Shown here piece by piece: positions 8,437 to 17,268 of a DNA stretch of 64,000 nt (the first letter of the stretch is position 1; every line of letters begins with the position of its first letter). Position numbers and translations under genes: made by a program. A model generated the notes under the pieces. The model was not told where the DNA came from. It ran no database searches and saw only the letters and a program-made list of their open reading frames with translations. Location: assembly GCA_964436235.1 (NCBI GenBank), contig CAYTCW010000003.1, forward strand, positions 13,031 to 77,030, given 5' to 3'. This DNA is from UBA9980 sp964436235. Lineage in GTDB: Bacteria > Muiribacteriota > UBA9980.

Positions 8437-11400
8437 TATTTACCTCCATGCAATTTTGAAAGCGCTTCGAGCACTTCTTCATCGTTGGATTTTATTTTAT
8501 AGGCGCTATTTAGATATTTAACGGCTTCAGCGTTACTATTTAATTTATAATACATCAACCCAAGATTCTTGTGGGCCGAAAAGCAGTCTGGAAAAATTTC
8601 GATGGCTTTTTTATAGCTCGCCGAGGCCTTCGCGTATTCGTCAAGGCCTTCGTAACCTACTCCGACGGCGAGATAATACTGATATCTATCGGGGCCGCTG
8701 AAATATTTTTCGCCTTCGTTAAATACCCTTATTATCGAATAAAAATCCTGGAGCTCGATAGCTATTTTTAAAAGCGCGTAATACGACTGATGCTTGTCCG
8801 GCGCTAAAAAAAGCGCCACCTGCACCTCATTTAATGCCTCATATAAAAGTTTTTCATTAAATAATTTTTCCGCCTTCATTAAATGAATATACCACAGCGC
8901 GGGATTTTTATCCGTAGCTTTCTTAAAATATTGATGCGCGCGATCGAGCATTTTAAGTTTATAATAAGCCCGGGCAAGACTTTCGTATGAATTTTCATCC
9001 GGCTGATTTAAATCGTAATATTTATTAAGATAAAGTTTGGCGGGTTCCTGCATGGCAAGCAAAGTATTTGTGATCTGCTCCGAATTTTGATTATAATAAT
9101 TTATCGGCGCGGAAAATTCTAATATTTGATGGGCATTTGTATTGATTTTTATCCCCGGGTATTTAGCCGCGAGGCCGAGCAGCGTTTCGCTGTCAAGAAT
9201 CTGGTGCGCGAGCAGGGCTTCCGTCGAAAAAATTTCAATCAAATTAAGCTGCTTTTTAATTTCTTCATTTTCAAACCTTTTTTTTATCAAATTAAAGTCA
9301 AAATCGTAATCGGATTTCGTTCCTATTATCAAAGCGTCGCCCCATGAGCTGTACCATAAAGTCGCGTTTGGAAATACTTTCTGATAGGTTACAAGTATTC
9401 TTATAAAGTCTTCCCTCGACATCGAATATAACTGCAGCCACTGGCACATAAGACCGTCTTTAGAAAGTTTTTCACGGCATTTGCTGAAATGTTCGTAAGT
9501 GAATAAAGACGCGATACCCGCTATCCATGGATTCGAAGGTTCGGATATTATAACGTCGTATTCGATTTTCGTAGTTTTAAAATGCGCCAGAGCGTCTTCT
9601 TCTATTATTTTAAAATTAGGCGCGTTAAAATCGAGTCCGCTTATTTTATTAAAAAAACGCGCGCCTTCTATTACGTTAGGGTTTATTTCGACGCATTCGA
9701 GAATATCGGGTTTATATTTAAGCGCCGCGCCCGCCGTAACGCCCGCTCCGAGGCCTATAACTACCACTTTGCGGTTATTGCGCGAAAGCATCATAGGCAG
9801 ATGAGCGAGCAGCACCTGAGTGTTCATATCGTACCAGCCGGTAGAAGCGTCGGTTTTGCCGTTTATCTTCAGGTAAACTACTTCATGTTTTGAATAAATG
9901 CCGACCGTTGAATCTATACCCTCCGCAAGAAATACCCTTTTTTCTTTTTTTATGTGATCGATAATTTCCTTTACGCTTTTTCCGGCGAATTTATCGGGGT
10001 GGTAATGAACGCCAGCGGATATGATATCCATATCTAAGCCGCCTGAAAAAAAGAATATGGCAAAATAACAGGAAGTTAACACAAAACTTCTTATAAACTT
10101 TATCCTTCGCCCGCTTAAGGAGGCCGCTATGAGCGCGAGGCCTGAAATCAAATATAATAAAGATATGGTTATGATCGAATTTTGCAGGCCTAGATTTTTT
10201 ATGAATATAAAAGGGGCCGCTATAGTGCCGAGAACCGCCCCGGCCGTGTTATAAAAATAAAGCCTTGCCACGTCGCGCCCGATAGTGTTTTCGCTTGATT
10301 TAACCGTGCCTAAAGCGCAGGTGAACGCATAGCCCGAAAGCGTCGCGGGCAGCATTAAAATTAAAAGGCATAAAAGATATTCGACCGCCATGAACGATGA
10401 AAAATCGGCGTGAAACGCCCCGAAAATTTTAAGAAATATAAAAGGGGCGGCCGAAAGAAGCGGTATGGTTAATATTGAAGAAATCGCCATCAGAGTCAAA
10501 ACAACGCCGAAAGCGGCCATACGCGGAGGTTTTCTGATTATCAGCGGAACGAGTATGGAACCCGCCGGAATGCCGCCGATAAAAGCCATTATTATAAGAG
10601 AAAACGCGTATGTCGAAGTGCCTATTATAAGTACTAAAAGCCGCGTGAGAACGATTTCGAGGGCGAGAGCGCAGAAGCCGACCATGAAAAAAGCGGCCAT
10701 AGTCAAGGCCAAAGGCGAAAACCAGGCGCCATTATTTGTCGCGGCCTTGTTTGCCTCAGTTTTTTCGTTTGGCTCTCCTTCAAAGCCTTTAACCGCGGCC
10801 GGTTTGACCGCATATCCAGCAATCGACAACGCGAGCGCGGCTACTATAAAATTTCCTGCGGCGGCGATAATAGTGGTTATGGTATTGCCGTAAAGGTAAA
10901 TAAAGAAAAAACCGGCGAGAAATACGCCTATTACTCCGCCGAGCGCGTTAACGCCGTATAGAAGGCTGACTGCGAATTCTTTATTAGACGGCTTGAATAT
11001 TCTTACGTAAGCGGCGGCGACGAAAGGCAATGTAGCACCCATTAAAATCGTCGGTACTATCAGAACGGCTATTACGAAGGCGAATTTAGCCATAATTCCG
11101 CCGAGCGCGATTCCGGCAGCGTCGATATACGGCGAAAAAAGCATGAATAAAAGCGCATAGACGCCTATTAAAATTTCAAAATAAGCGTAATATTTAAGGG
11201 GAGATGCCGCCTTATCGGCGAGACGCCCAGGCATATAGGCCCCTATGGCCAGCCCGCCCATATAAGCCGCCGTTACCGCCGAAGCGGAATAAATAGTCGA
11301 ACCGATGCACAGCGCGAAAAAGCGGACCCATAAAATTTGATAAATGAGGGCGGATACTCCAGAGAGCAGAAAAAGCAGCCAGAAAATATATGATGTCGAC

Positions 11401-11438
11401 GATTTTAAACCGCCGCCGTTATTTTTTGAGTTTCGCAT
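8436..11438 (-). CDS. Fused polytopic membrane / spermidine-synthase-like / TPR protein
   Basis: 1000 residues in three parts. Residues about 15-465 contain 12 or more hydrophobic helices, resembling the MFS-like module fused to spermidine synthase in many bacteria. Residues about 480-740 are a Rossmann methyltransferase-like fold of the polyamine aminopropyltransferase family: VVVIGLGAGVTAG (SAM-type loop), ECVEINPNVIEGAR and DVIISEPSNPWIAG. Residues about 790-1000 are TPRs. In true spermidine synthases the last motif reads SDxxDP with a catalytic Asp; here it is SEPSNP, as in other membrane-fused relatives, so aminopropyl transfer is uncertain. It overlaps agmatinase by 20 bp upstream, which supports a link to putrescine. 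Membrane location is certain; the substrate is not. Confidence 0.75.
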   Translation of the reverse strand: MRNSKNNGGGLKSSTSYIFWLLFLLSGVSALIYQILWVRFFALCIGSTIYSASAVTAAYMGGLAIGAYMPGRLADKAASPLKYYAYFEILIGVYALLFMLFSPYIDAAGIALGGIMAKFAFVIAVLIVPTILMGATLPFVAAAYVRIFKPSNKEFAVSLLYGVNALGGVIGVFLAGFFFIYLYGNTITTIIAAAGNFIVAALALSIAGYAVKPAAVKGFEGEPNEKTEANKAATNNGAWFSPLALTMAAFFMVGFCALALEIVLTRLLVLIIGTSTYAFSLIIMAFIGGIPAGSILVPLIIRKPPRMAAFGVVLTLMAISSILTIPLLSAAPFIFLKIFGAFHADFSSFMAVEYLLCLLILMLPATLSGYAFTCALGTVKSSENTIGRDVARLYFYNTAGAVLGTIAAPFIFIKNLGLQNSIITISLLYLISGLALIAASLSGRRIKFIRSFVLTSCYFAIFFFSGGLDMDIISAGVHYHPDKFAGKSVKEIIDHIKKEKRVFLAEGIDSTVGIYSKHEVVYLKINGKTDASTGWYDMNTQVLLAHLPMMLSRNNRKVVVIGLGAGVTAGAALKYKPDILECVEINPNVIEGARFFNKISGLDFNAPNFKIIEEDALAHFKTTKIEYDVIISEPSNPWIAGIASLFTYEHFSKCREKLSKDGLMCQWLQLYSMSREDFIRILVTYQKVFPNATLWYSSWGDALIIGTKSDYDFDFNLIKKRFENEEIKKQLNLIEIFSTEALLAHQILDSETLLGLAAKYPGIKINTNAHQILEFSAPINYYNQNSEQITNTLLAMQEPAKLYLNKYYDLNQPDENSYESLARAYYKLKMLDRAHQYFKKATDKNPALWYIHLMKAEKLFNEKLLYEALNEVQVALFLAPDKHQSYYALLKIAIELQDFYSIIRVFNEGEKYFSGPDRYQYYLAVGVGYEGLDEYAKASASYKKAIEIFPDCFSAHKNLGLMYYKLNSNAEAVKYLNSAYKIKSNDEEVLEALSKLHGGK

Positions 11439-12339
11439 ATCTCTGCATATAAGCTATTACTTTATAAATTAATTTCGCCGCGAGAAAATCGGAAGCATGA
11501 TTCGAGGGTATCGGCATTAATTCGACGAGGTCGAAACCGCAAATATTTTTATTTTCAGCCAGGACTTTTAAAAAATGAAGCGTTTCATACCACATAAGCC
11601 CGCCCGGTTCAGGAGTGCCCGTAGACGGAACTATCGACGGATCGAAGCCGTCGATATCCATAGTAAGATAAATATGGTCGTAACCGGATAAAGCCTTTAA
11701 AATATCGGGAGTTTTTTCAATAAGCCGGCCGGATACTTCGTGGCCGTGAAACACTTTAACTTTATGCTTTTTGATATAAGCCGCTTCTTCGTCGCAATAG
11801 GAGCGAATTCCGACATGAACGGTATCGAGCTTGAATTCTTCGCGCACCCTGCGCATAACGCATGCGTGATTATATTCGGTGCCTTCGAAGTCGCCGCGCA
11901 GATCGGAGTGCGCGTCGATTTGAACGACGGCCATTTTAAGTCCGCGTTTTTTAAGCATTTTATAATAAGCCGCCATAGGCGAGTAGGATATTGAATGCTC
12001 GCCGCCTAAGGTTATTAATATTTTTTTATCCGCAAGTATTTGAGAACAGATTTTTTCAAGGTTTTTCAAAAATACCGCCACGCCGCCCATATGAGGTTCG
12101 GCGGCGCTCAGCGTGCATATTCCGGCTTCGAAAGGGTTCGACTGCGTTTCTATATCGTAGAGCTCCATATTCATCGAAGCGTTGATGATAGCGGCCGGGC
12201 CTTCGCGTGTACCGACTTTATACGAAGTAGTAGAATCGTAAGGCACCGGGAGAACGACGAATTTAGATTTATCGTAATCGCAAAATTCCGGCTCCAAACC
12301 GCCATATCCGAACGCGGGCCGCAAACCTTCAAATTTCAT
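11419..12339 (-). CDS. speB: Agmatinase (ureohydrolase family)
   Basis: 306 residues from ATG 12339. I prefer this start to an in-frame TTG at 12360 because AGGCGGT lies at a good distance before the ATG. Arginase-family Mn ligands are all visible: GGEHSIS (about 110), DAHSDLRGD (about 140-148) and MDIDGFDPS (about 225), then the family GTPEPGG. Agmatinase hydrolyses agmatine to putrescine and urea in the cytoplasm. Agmatinase rather than arginase or formiminoglutamase is suggested by the SxGTPEPGG form and by the spermidine-synthase-like gene that overlaps its 3' end by 20 bp. Arginine decarboxylase, which would supply agmatine, is not in this window. Confidence 0.85.
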   Translation of the reverse strand: MKFEGLRPAFGYGGLEPEFCDYDKSKFVVLPVPYDSTTSYKVGTREGPAAIINASMNMELYDIETQSNPFEAGICTLSAAEPHMGGVAVFLKNLEKICSQILADKKILITLGGEHSISYSPMAAYYKMLKKRGLKMAVVQIDAHSDLRGDFEGTEYNHACVMRRVREEFKLDTVHVGIRSYCDEEAAYIKKHKVKVFHGHEVSGRLIEKTPDILKALSGYDHIYLTMDIDGFDPSIVPSTGTPEPGGLMWYETLHFLKVLAENKNICGFDLVELMPIPSNHASDFLAAKLIYKVIAYMQRYAKLKK

Positions 12340-12397
12340 TAAAATTACCGCCTTTTCCAAATATTATTTTTGAATACTTTTTTAAGAACGGACGCGC

Positions 12398-12784
12398 TTA
12401 AGGTTCGTGGCGCGTGCCGTGAATTGAACAACGCACGGTGCGTTCCTTGATATTATTATTGACTTTAGTCTCTATGGTCCACTTTCCGCCCTCGGGGCAT
12501 CTTATTTCATCCTTCAAATAACCGCCGCTGACAAGCTCTTTAATAAAAGTATCCGTGATCGCGTCGGGATAATTTTCGTTGTTATTATTCAGCGAATGCT
12601 GAGTTATCGCGCCGTCTAAAGTGAACATATTCTTTTTACAGCTTTTGACGAGCGCCTGCTGTTTGGCGCGCTGATAATAAGCGAAGCCCGACGACATCAA
12701 TATGCCTATTATAGCTATTACTATCATTATTTCGATAAGCGTGAAACCCTGCGAACGCTTCGCTGCGATTATTTTTTTAAACAT
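12398..12784 (-). CDS. Type IV pilin-like / pseudopilin protein
   Basis: 128 residues. The N-terminus is a class III signal: positive leader MFKKIIAAKRSQG, cleavage after G13, then FTLIEIMIVIAIIGILMSSGFAYY with the conserved Glu5 of the mature protein, followed by the hydrophobic spine. The C-terminal domain is short, with two cysteines (RCPEGG and RCSIHG) that could form the D-region disulfide. It would need a prepilin peptidase and a pilus or type II secretion assembly system; neither is in this window, so the machine it serves is unknown. The Shine-Dalgarno AGAGGAAA precedes the ATG. It sits between ctpA and agmatinase on the same strand. Confidence 0.85.
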   Translation of the reverse strand: MFKKIIAAKRSQGFTLIEIMIVIAIIGILMSSGFAYYQRAKQQALVKSCKKNMFTLDGAITQHSLNNNNENYPDAITDTFIKELVSGGYLKDEIRCPEGGKWTIETKVNNNIKERTVRCSIHGTRHEP

Positions 12785-12828
12785 CGATTTCCTCTTTCAT
12801 TATTTTAAAATACGAATAAAACGGACTT

Positions 12829-14199
12829 TTATTCTTTAATATCACTCGAAGCTATAAGTTTTTTATTTTTTTGAGGAGAGTCGTATATGGTGGTGGCCGT
12901 GAGTTTTTCGCCTCGTAATATTTCGATCGCCTTAATAAGCTGTATGTCGTTAGCTTTAATATCGTACTTTTTAAGAGTTTCGGCGCTTAATAATATATTT
13001 TCGGCAGGTTTCGATTCTATGACCCCGCTTGCGGAACTCTGCGAAGCCGCGGCGGAATCGTAAAGCCCCGCCATTTCTTCCGATGAAAGCACCGACTGGT
13101 CGATGGTAATATCCGCGTCGATGCCCACGTTATGTATCGAGCGGCCCGAAGGCGTAAAATACCATGCCGTAGTTAATATGAGGCCGGCGTTATTTTCCAT
13201 CGGTATTACGGTTTGAATGACGCCTTTGCCAAAAGTTTTAACGCCGAGAAGTATTCCCCTTTTATTGTCTTGAATAGCTCCGGCGACTATTTCTGAAGAA
13301 GAAGCGGAACCTTTGTTGATGAGCACGATAAGCGGATAAAGCGGATGCGAACGATAGTAAGACGATAAATTGAGAGTTTTTCCGTCGCGGCTTTTAACGG
13401 TCACGATAGTGCCTTTATCTATAAATTTGCGCGAAACGTCGATAGCCGAAGTTAAAAGGCCGCCCGGATTATCGCGCAGATCGAGTATAAGCGCCTCGAT
13501 ACCTTTAGTTTCAAGATCGTTAAGCTCTTTTTCCAGATCAGGCGCCGTCGTTTCGGTAAATTGAGAAATTCTGACATAGCCGACCTTTTCATCTACCATC
13601 TTTGATTTAACCGTTTTTAAGGGGATTACGTCGCGGTTTAAAATAAAATCTTTAGGCTCGCTGAAATCGGGCCTCCAGATAGTTAAAGTAATTTTAGAAC
13701 CCTTTTTGCCGCGCATTTTATTGACCGCATCGTGAAGGTTCATTTTATCTGCGTCTTCGCCGTCGATTTTAATTATTTTATCGCCCGACTTGATCCCCGC
13801 GCGGGCGGCAGGCGTATTATCTATTGGTGAAACTACCGTCAATATTTTGTTTTTTACCGATATGACTATACCGACGCCTTCGAATTCGCCCGAAGTGTCC
13901 GACTGCATATCTTTAAAATTCTGGGGCTCGAGATAACGGCTGTAAGGATCGTCGAGCGATTCGAGCATACCGTTGATAGCGCCGGTGAGCAGATCGCTTT
14001 CTTTGATATCTTTTTTTATATAGTCGGTTTTTATGAGCCCGAATACTTTGCGGACTATATCGAGACTATCGAGAGAACTGATATCTACCGATCCGGCATG
14101 CGCCGTAACGGACGGATTTAATAAAAAAAGGCCGGCAACGGCCGCCAGAACGAGTATATTCAATTTAATAAAAGGGCTGTATCTTAGTTTAAACTTCAT
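12829..14199 (-). CDS. ctpA: C-terminal processing peptidase, S41 family
   Basis: 456 residues from ATG 14199, fixed by GGAGG upstream and by a promoter at 14222-14250 that lies inside the longer possible reading frame. A signal peptide or N-terminal anchor ends near TAHAG (about 36). A PDZ domain spans roughly 80-175 (FEGVGIVIS ... AARAGIKSGDKIIKIDG). The S41 protease domain follows, with catalytic Ser in NKGSASSSEIVAGA (about 300) and Lys in LGVKTFGKG (about 325). Such proteases trim periplasmic proteins, and in several bacteria ctpA follows ftsE, ftsX and an envC-type gene, as here. It could process or regulate the neighbouring EnvC-like cell-wall factor; that is inference from context. 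Confidence 0.92.
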   Translation of the reverse strand: MKFKLRYSPFIKLNILVLAAVAGLFLLNPSVTAHAGSVDISSLDSLDIVRKVFGLIKTDYIKKDIKESDLLTGAINGMLESLDDPYSRYLEPQNFKDMQSDTSGEFEGVGIVISVKNKILTVVSPIDNTPAARAGIKSGDKIIKIDGEDADKMNLHDAVNKMRGKKGSKITLTIWRPDFSEPKDFILNRDVIPLKTVKSKMVDEKVGYVRISQFTETTAPDLEKELNDLETKGIEALILDLRDNPGGLLTSAIDVSRKFIDKGTIVTVKSRDGKTLNLSSYYRSHPLYPLIVLINKGSASSSEIVAGAIQDNKRGILLGVKTFGKGVIQTVIPMENNAGLILTTAWYFTPSGRSIHNVGIDADITIDQSVLSSEEMAGLYDSAAASQSSASGVIESKPAENILLSAETLKKYDIKANDIQLIKAIEILRGEKLTATTIYDSPQKNKKLIASSDIKE

Positions 14200-14221
14200 G
14201 TATGTTCGCCTCCATGACAAT

Positions 14222-14250
14222 ATTATACTATTTAATCCGGCTTTTTTCAA
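14222..14250 (-). promoter_or_regulatory. Sigma-70-type promoter for ctpA
   Basis: On the minus strand: TTGAAA (14250-14245), 17 bp, TATAAT (14227-14222). The start site near 14215 leaves a short leader carrying GGAGG before the ATG at 14199. This allows ctpA to be transcribed apart from the upstream division genes. Confidence 0.75.
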
Positions 14251-14300
14251 GTAATAATACATTATTTTATCGATCGATATTATAAATTATTCAAATGCCG

Positions 14301-15671
14301 TTACAGATAATCCATAGGATCTTTGGTATTGCCGTTAATTCTGATTTCAAAGTGTAAAAAAGGTTTTGCGGTTTCGGCAGCGCTTTTTTCTTTAAGCCGC
14401 CCGATAACCTCGCCGCGCTTGACTTTCTGACCCATGCCGACCTCGATCATTCCAAGATGGGAGTAAAGAGTGGTTATATTACCGCCGTGGTCTAATATTA
14501 ATAATTTGCCTACGCTCTTCATCTCGCCTTTATATTTGATCTGCCCGTCGGCCGCGGCTAAAACCTCTTCGTTATAGCCGCCCGTTATATCGATACCCGA
14601 ATTAAAGTAATTAACGTTATATTTAGGATCTTTTTGAGTGCCGTAAAAACATAAAACGCTTTTACTGTCTTTTAAAGGCCACAGCAGGGCGAGTGAAGAA
14701 ATATCGACTGCCTGAGAGTCTTTGGGATCGTTTTTAACGCCTTCTTCCTGCGAAGGTTTTTCGCCGGCGATTTGTAGAGCTTCGCCTTCAGAATGCTTCG
14801 CCGTTAAAGAACCGCCGGGCTCTTGATGCCCTGAAGGTAAGGTTTCCGGCGGTTTTATCTCCCGCGGCGCTTCGGTGACTATTTGCTTTTCAAGCCGTTC
14901 TTTTTCAAGGAATAATACGCTCAATTCCTGCTTCAAACTTACTTCACGATCATATAAAGAGCTTATCATTCCTCCCATTTTAATGCTTGAATTTTTGAGG
15001 CTCTTTTCATATTCGCGGCTGTCGCGGTTAATGATTTCAAGTTCCTTGATTTTATATCCGAGAACTTCACGCTGCTTTTTAATATCGGTGACTTTTTTTA
15101 CTATATCGGATATAAATTCGGTATCGAATTTGATAATGCGCGTCAAATAATTCAGGTTAATATAAAAATCGACAAAAGAGTCGGATTTTATAACGTAACC
15201 CATTTTTTTTCTGAAAGAATTTTTATAAGCCGCTTTAATACGGTCGTTCAATAAAGTTTTTTTTCTGAGAAGATTATCGGTGTTTATTTTAAGAGTTTTG
15301 GATAATTTAACTTTCTGCTCATAAAGTTCGCGCCCCTTTTTTTCATTTTCATCTAAGCGTTTACGGGCGGATTGATATTCTTCGTCTTTAATTCGGCGGC
15401 CGCTTTTATTAGTTTCGATCTCCTCTTTAACCTGTTCGATCTCGTTCTGTTTTTTATTGATCATAGCCTCTATTTCGTAAAGCCTGTCTTTGAGATTTAA
15501 ATTTTGCGCGCTGGCGGAAGAATCTACGGCACTTTGCGCAGAGGCGAACGCCGCAAAATAATATGAAAAAACACAATCGAACCCCGCCGCTAATATAACG
15601 GCGGCGGCGATATAAAAATATAAACTGCCGTAATTTATTCTTTTTCGGATAATATGCTTGAAGCCGACCAT
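14301..15671 (-). CDS. EnvC-like coiled-coil protein with degenerate LytM (M23) domain
   Basis: 456 residues. An N-terminal signal or anchor (about 19-45) is followed by a long coiled coil (about 55-270), a low-complexity linker (275-320) and a C-terminal LytM/M23 fold (325-456). Zinc-site residues are only partly kept: the HxxxD motif reads NSGID (His replaced by Asn), and the final HxH reads FLH (first His replaced by Phe), while the YSHLG histidine and the last His remain. EnvC-type proteins are known to be inactive LytM proteins that activate amidases under FtsEX control. The gene overlaps ftsX by 37 bp, with ftsE just upstream, which strongly supports that role. No amidase gene lies in the window. 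Confidence 0.85.
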   Translation of the reverse strand: MVGFKHIIRKRINYGSLYFYIAAAVILAAGFDCVFSYYFAAFASAQSAVDSSASAQNLNLKDRLYEIEAMINKKQNEIEQVKEEIETNKSGRRIKDEEYQSARKRLDENEKKGRELYEQKVKLSKTLKINTDNLLRKKTLLNDRIKAAYKNSFRKKMGYVIKSDSFVDFYINLNYLTRIIKFDTEFISDIVKKVTDIKKQREVLGYKIKELEIINRDSREYEKSLKNSSIKMGGMISSLYDREVSLKQELSVLFLEKERLEKQIVTEAPREIKPPETLPSGHQEPGGSLTAKHSEGEALQIAGEKPSQEEGVKNDPKDSQAVDISSLALLWPLKDSKSVLCFYGTQKDPKYNVNYFNSGIDITGGYNEEVLAAADGQIKYKGEMKSVGKLLILDHGGNITTLYSHLGMIEVGMGQKVKRGEVIGRLKEKSAAETAKPFLHFEIRINGNTKDPMDYL

Positions 15672-16528
15672 AACGCCCCGATAATTCCCTGTAAAATACC
15701 TACTACCAGAAGTTTCCAGGCTATTTCAAACATGGAAATCTCCGATTTGAACCCGCTCAAAAATTGAATGCTTTTAGCGACTTCGAGCACCGCGCTGTTT
15801 TTTAAAAAAAGAACCAGCATAATCGCTAAAAAAGATGAAAAAAGGCCGAGAACTATTCCCTCTATTATATAGGGCCACTTAACGTACCAATCGGTAGCGC
15901 CTACTAATTTCATAATTTCGATATCGCTTTTGCGCGAATAAATAGTCAGCTTGATAGTAGAGGAAGTGACGATGACTGAGGTTATAATAAAGAGCGTAAG
16001 AAAAATAACGCTGAACTGCTTGAATTTTTCTGACGCCTTCAGAAAATTACGGACGTTTTCGCCTCCGTAGGTTATTTCATCGATAATAATTCCGTTTTCT
16101 TTTTTTAACCTCTCGGCAGTAGTTTCAAGGGCTTCAGGCGCGCTCACGCTTACCCGCAGCGAAGAAGGCAGAGGATTATCTTCTATGACGGAAAAGATTT
16201 CATTTAATTCTGATATGTCTTTTTTTAATTCTTCGCGCGCCATTTCCTTATCGATATAATCGACTTTAATTACCTGCGGGTATTCTTTGATCGAAGGTAT
16301 TATAACTTCTTTAAGCGTTCGCTCGTTAAAGCCGTCTTCAAGGAAAACGACGATCTGAAGATTGTTTTCGATATCTTTCAAAACCACTTTTAAAAAATTT
16401 TGCGAAACTATGAAAAAACCGAGAAGGCTCAACGCGGTCGTAATAATTATTACCGCGCTAAAAAGCATAGTTGCGCTTTTTTTCATCGATAACCATGTTT
16501 CATAAAGTATATATCTGAGGCTGTGCAT
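15635..16528 (-). CDS. ftsX: Cell division protein FtsX
   Basis: 297 residues, normal for FtsX. One N-terminal transmembrane helix (about 20-42) is followed by an extracytoplasmic domain (45-165) with the FtsX ECD pattern (LQIVVFLEDGFNERTLKE, then EVIKVDYIDKEMAREELK-like strands). A C-terminal block of three helices (about 172-195, 220-245, 265-290) is the MacB/FtsX permease-like domain, with YSRKSDIEIMKLVGA between helices. FtsX does not transport; with FtsE it transmits ATP hydrolysis to a periplasmic coiled-coil partner, here probably the overlapping EnvC-like gene. GGAGG precedes ATG 16528. ftsE ends 50 bp upstream. Confidence 0.95.
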   Translation of the reverse strand: MHSLRYILYETWLSMKKSATMLFSAVIIITTALSLLGFFIVSQNFLKVVLKDIENNLQIVVFLEDGFNERTLKEVIIPSIKEYPQVIKVDYIDKEMAREELKKDISELNEIFSVIEDNPLPSSLRVSVSAPEALETTAERLKKENGIIIDEITYGGENVRNFLKASEKFKQFSVIFLTLFIITSVIVTSSTIKLTIYSRKSDIEIMKLVGATDWYVKWPYIIEGIVLGLFSSFLAIMLVLFLKNSAVLEVAKSIQFLSGFKSEISMFEIAWKLLVVGILQGIIGALWSASSILSEKE

Positions 16529-16578
16529 ATTCCTCCATGATAAATGATAATTAAACCGATTGCTGCTCCGCCCTGCGG

Positions 16579-17268
16579 CTAAACCGAATCGTAATCAAAA
16601 TTGCCGCGCTGCTCGTCTTTAACGAGGCGCCCGTCCTTCAACACTAAAACCCTTTTACGCATGCGGTCGACAAGCTCTTTATTGTGCGTGGCAAAAACCA
16701 CGCTTGTGCCCTTGCTGTTAATATCTATCATCAATTTCATTATTTCCCATGATATATAAGGGTCTAAATTTCCGGTCGGCTCGTCGGTGACTAAAATCGC
16801 GGGATTATTGACTATAGCGCGCGCGATGCAGACACGCTGCTTCTCGCCGCCCGACAGCTGAGTAGGATACATTCTTTTTTTAGTGGATAATCCGACCTGA
16901 TCGAGCACTTTAGTTACCTGGTTGTTAATAAGCGACGGATTAACGCCCATTACCTGCAGAGTAAATCCGACATTTTCACCGACCGTACGGTCGTTCAATA
17001 ACTTAAAATCCTGAAAAACCACTCCTATATTCCGGCGCAAATAAGGCACTTCATGGCGGCGCAGGGGCGTTATATCGCGCGAATCTATAAAGACCTGTCC
17101 CGAAGTCGGCTTTTCCTCGCGAAATATCATCTTTAAAAAAGTAGATTTACCGGCGCCTGAAGGGCCTATCAAAAAAACGAACTCGCCTTTTTCGATGCGC
17201 AGAGAAATGTTATTTAAAGCGACTATCCCGTTATCGTAAACTTTAGATACTTCGTTAAATTCGATCAT
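16579..17268 (-). CDS. ftsE: Cell division ATP-binding protein FtsE
   Basis: 229 residues, the standard length. ABC ATPase motifs are complete: Walker A GPSGAGKST (about 36-44), Q-loop VFQDFKLL (about 86), signature LSGGEKQR (about 138), Walker B ILVTDEPTGNLD (about 158-169) and H-loop FATHN (about 192). FtsE binds FtsX at the septum and drives activation of cell-wall hydrolysis. The ATG overlaps the stop of the upstream DUF5693-like gene by 4 bp (ATGA), so it is translationally coupled to that gene. The order DUF5693-like, ftsE, ftsX, envC-like, ctpA forms one envelope/division block. Confidence 0.96.
   Translation of the reverse strand: MIEFNEVSKVYDNGIVALNNISLRIEKGEFVFLIGPSGAGKSTFLKMIFREEKPTSGQVFIDSRDITPLRRHEVPYLRRNIGVVFQDFKLLNDRTVGENVGFTLQVMGVNPSLINNQVTKVLDQVGLSTKKRMYPTQLSGGEKQRVCIARAIVNNPAILVTDEPTGNLDPYISWEIMKLMIDINSKGTSVVFATHNKELVDRMRKRVLVLKDGRLVKDEQRGNFDYDSV

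Noticed and set aside
14200..14262. N-terminal 21-codon extension of ctpA
   Set aside because: It would overlap the predicted promoter and start upstream of the transcript; GGAGG and a signal peptide mark ATG 14199.
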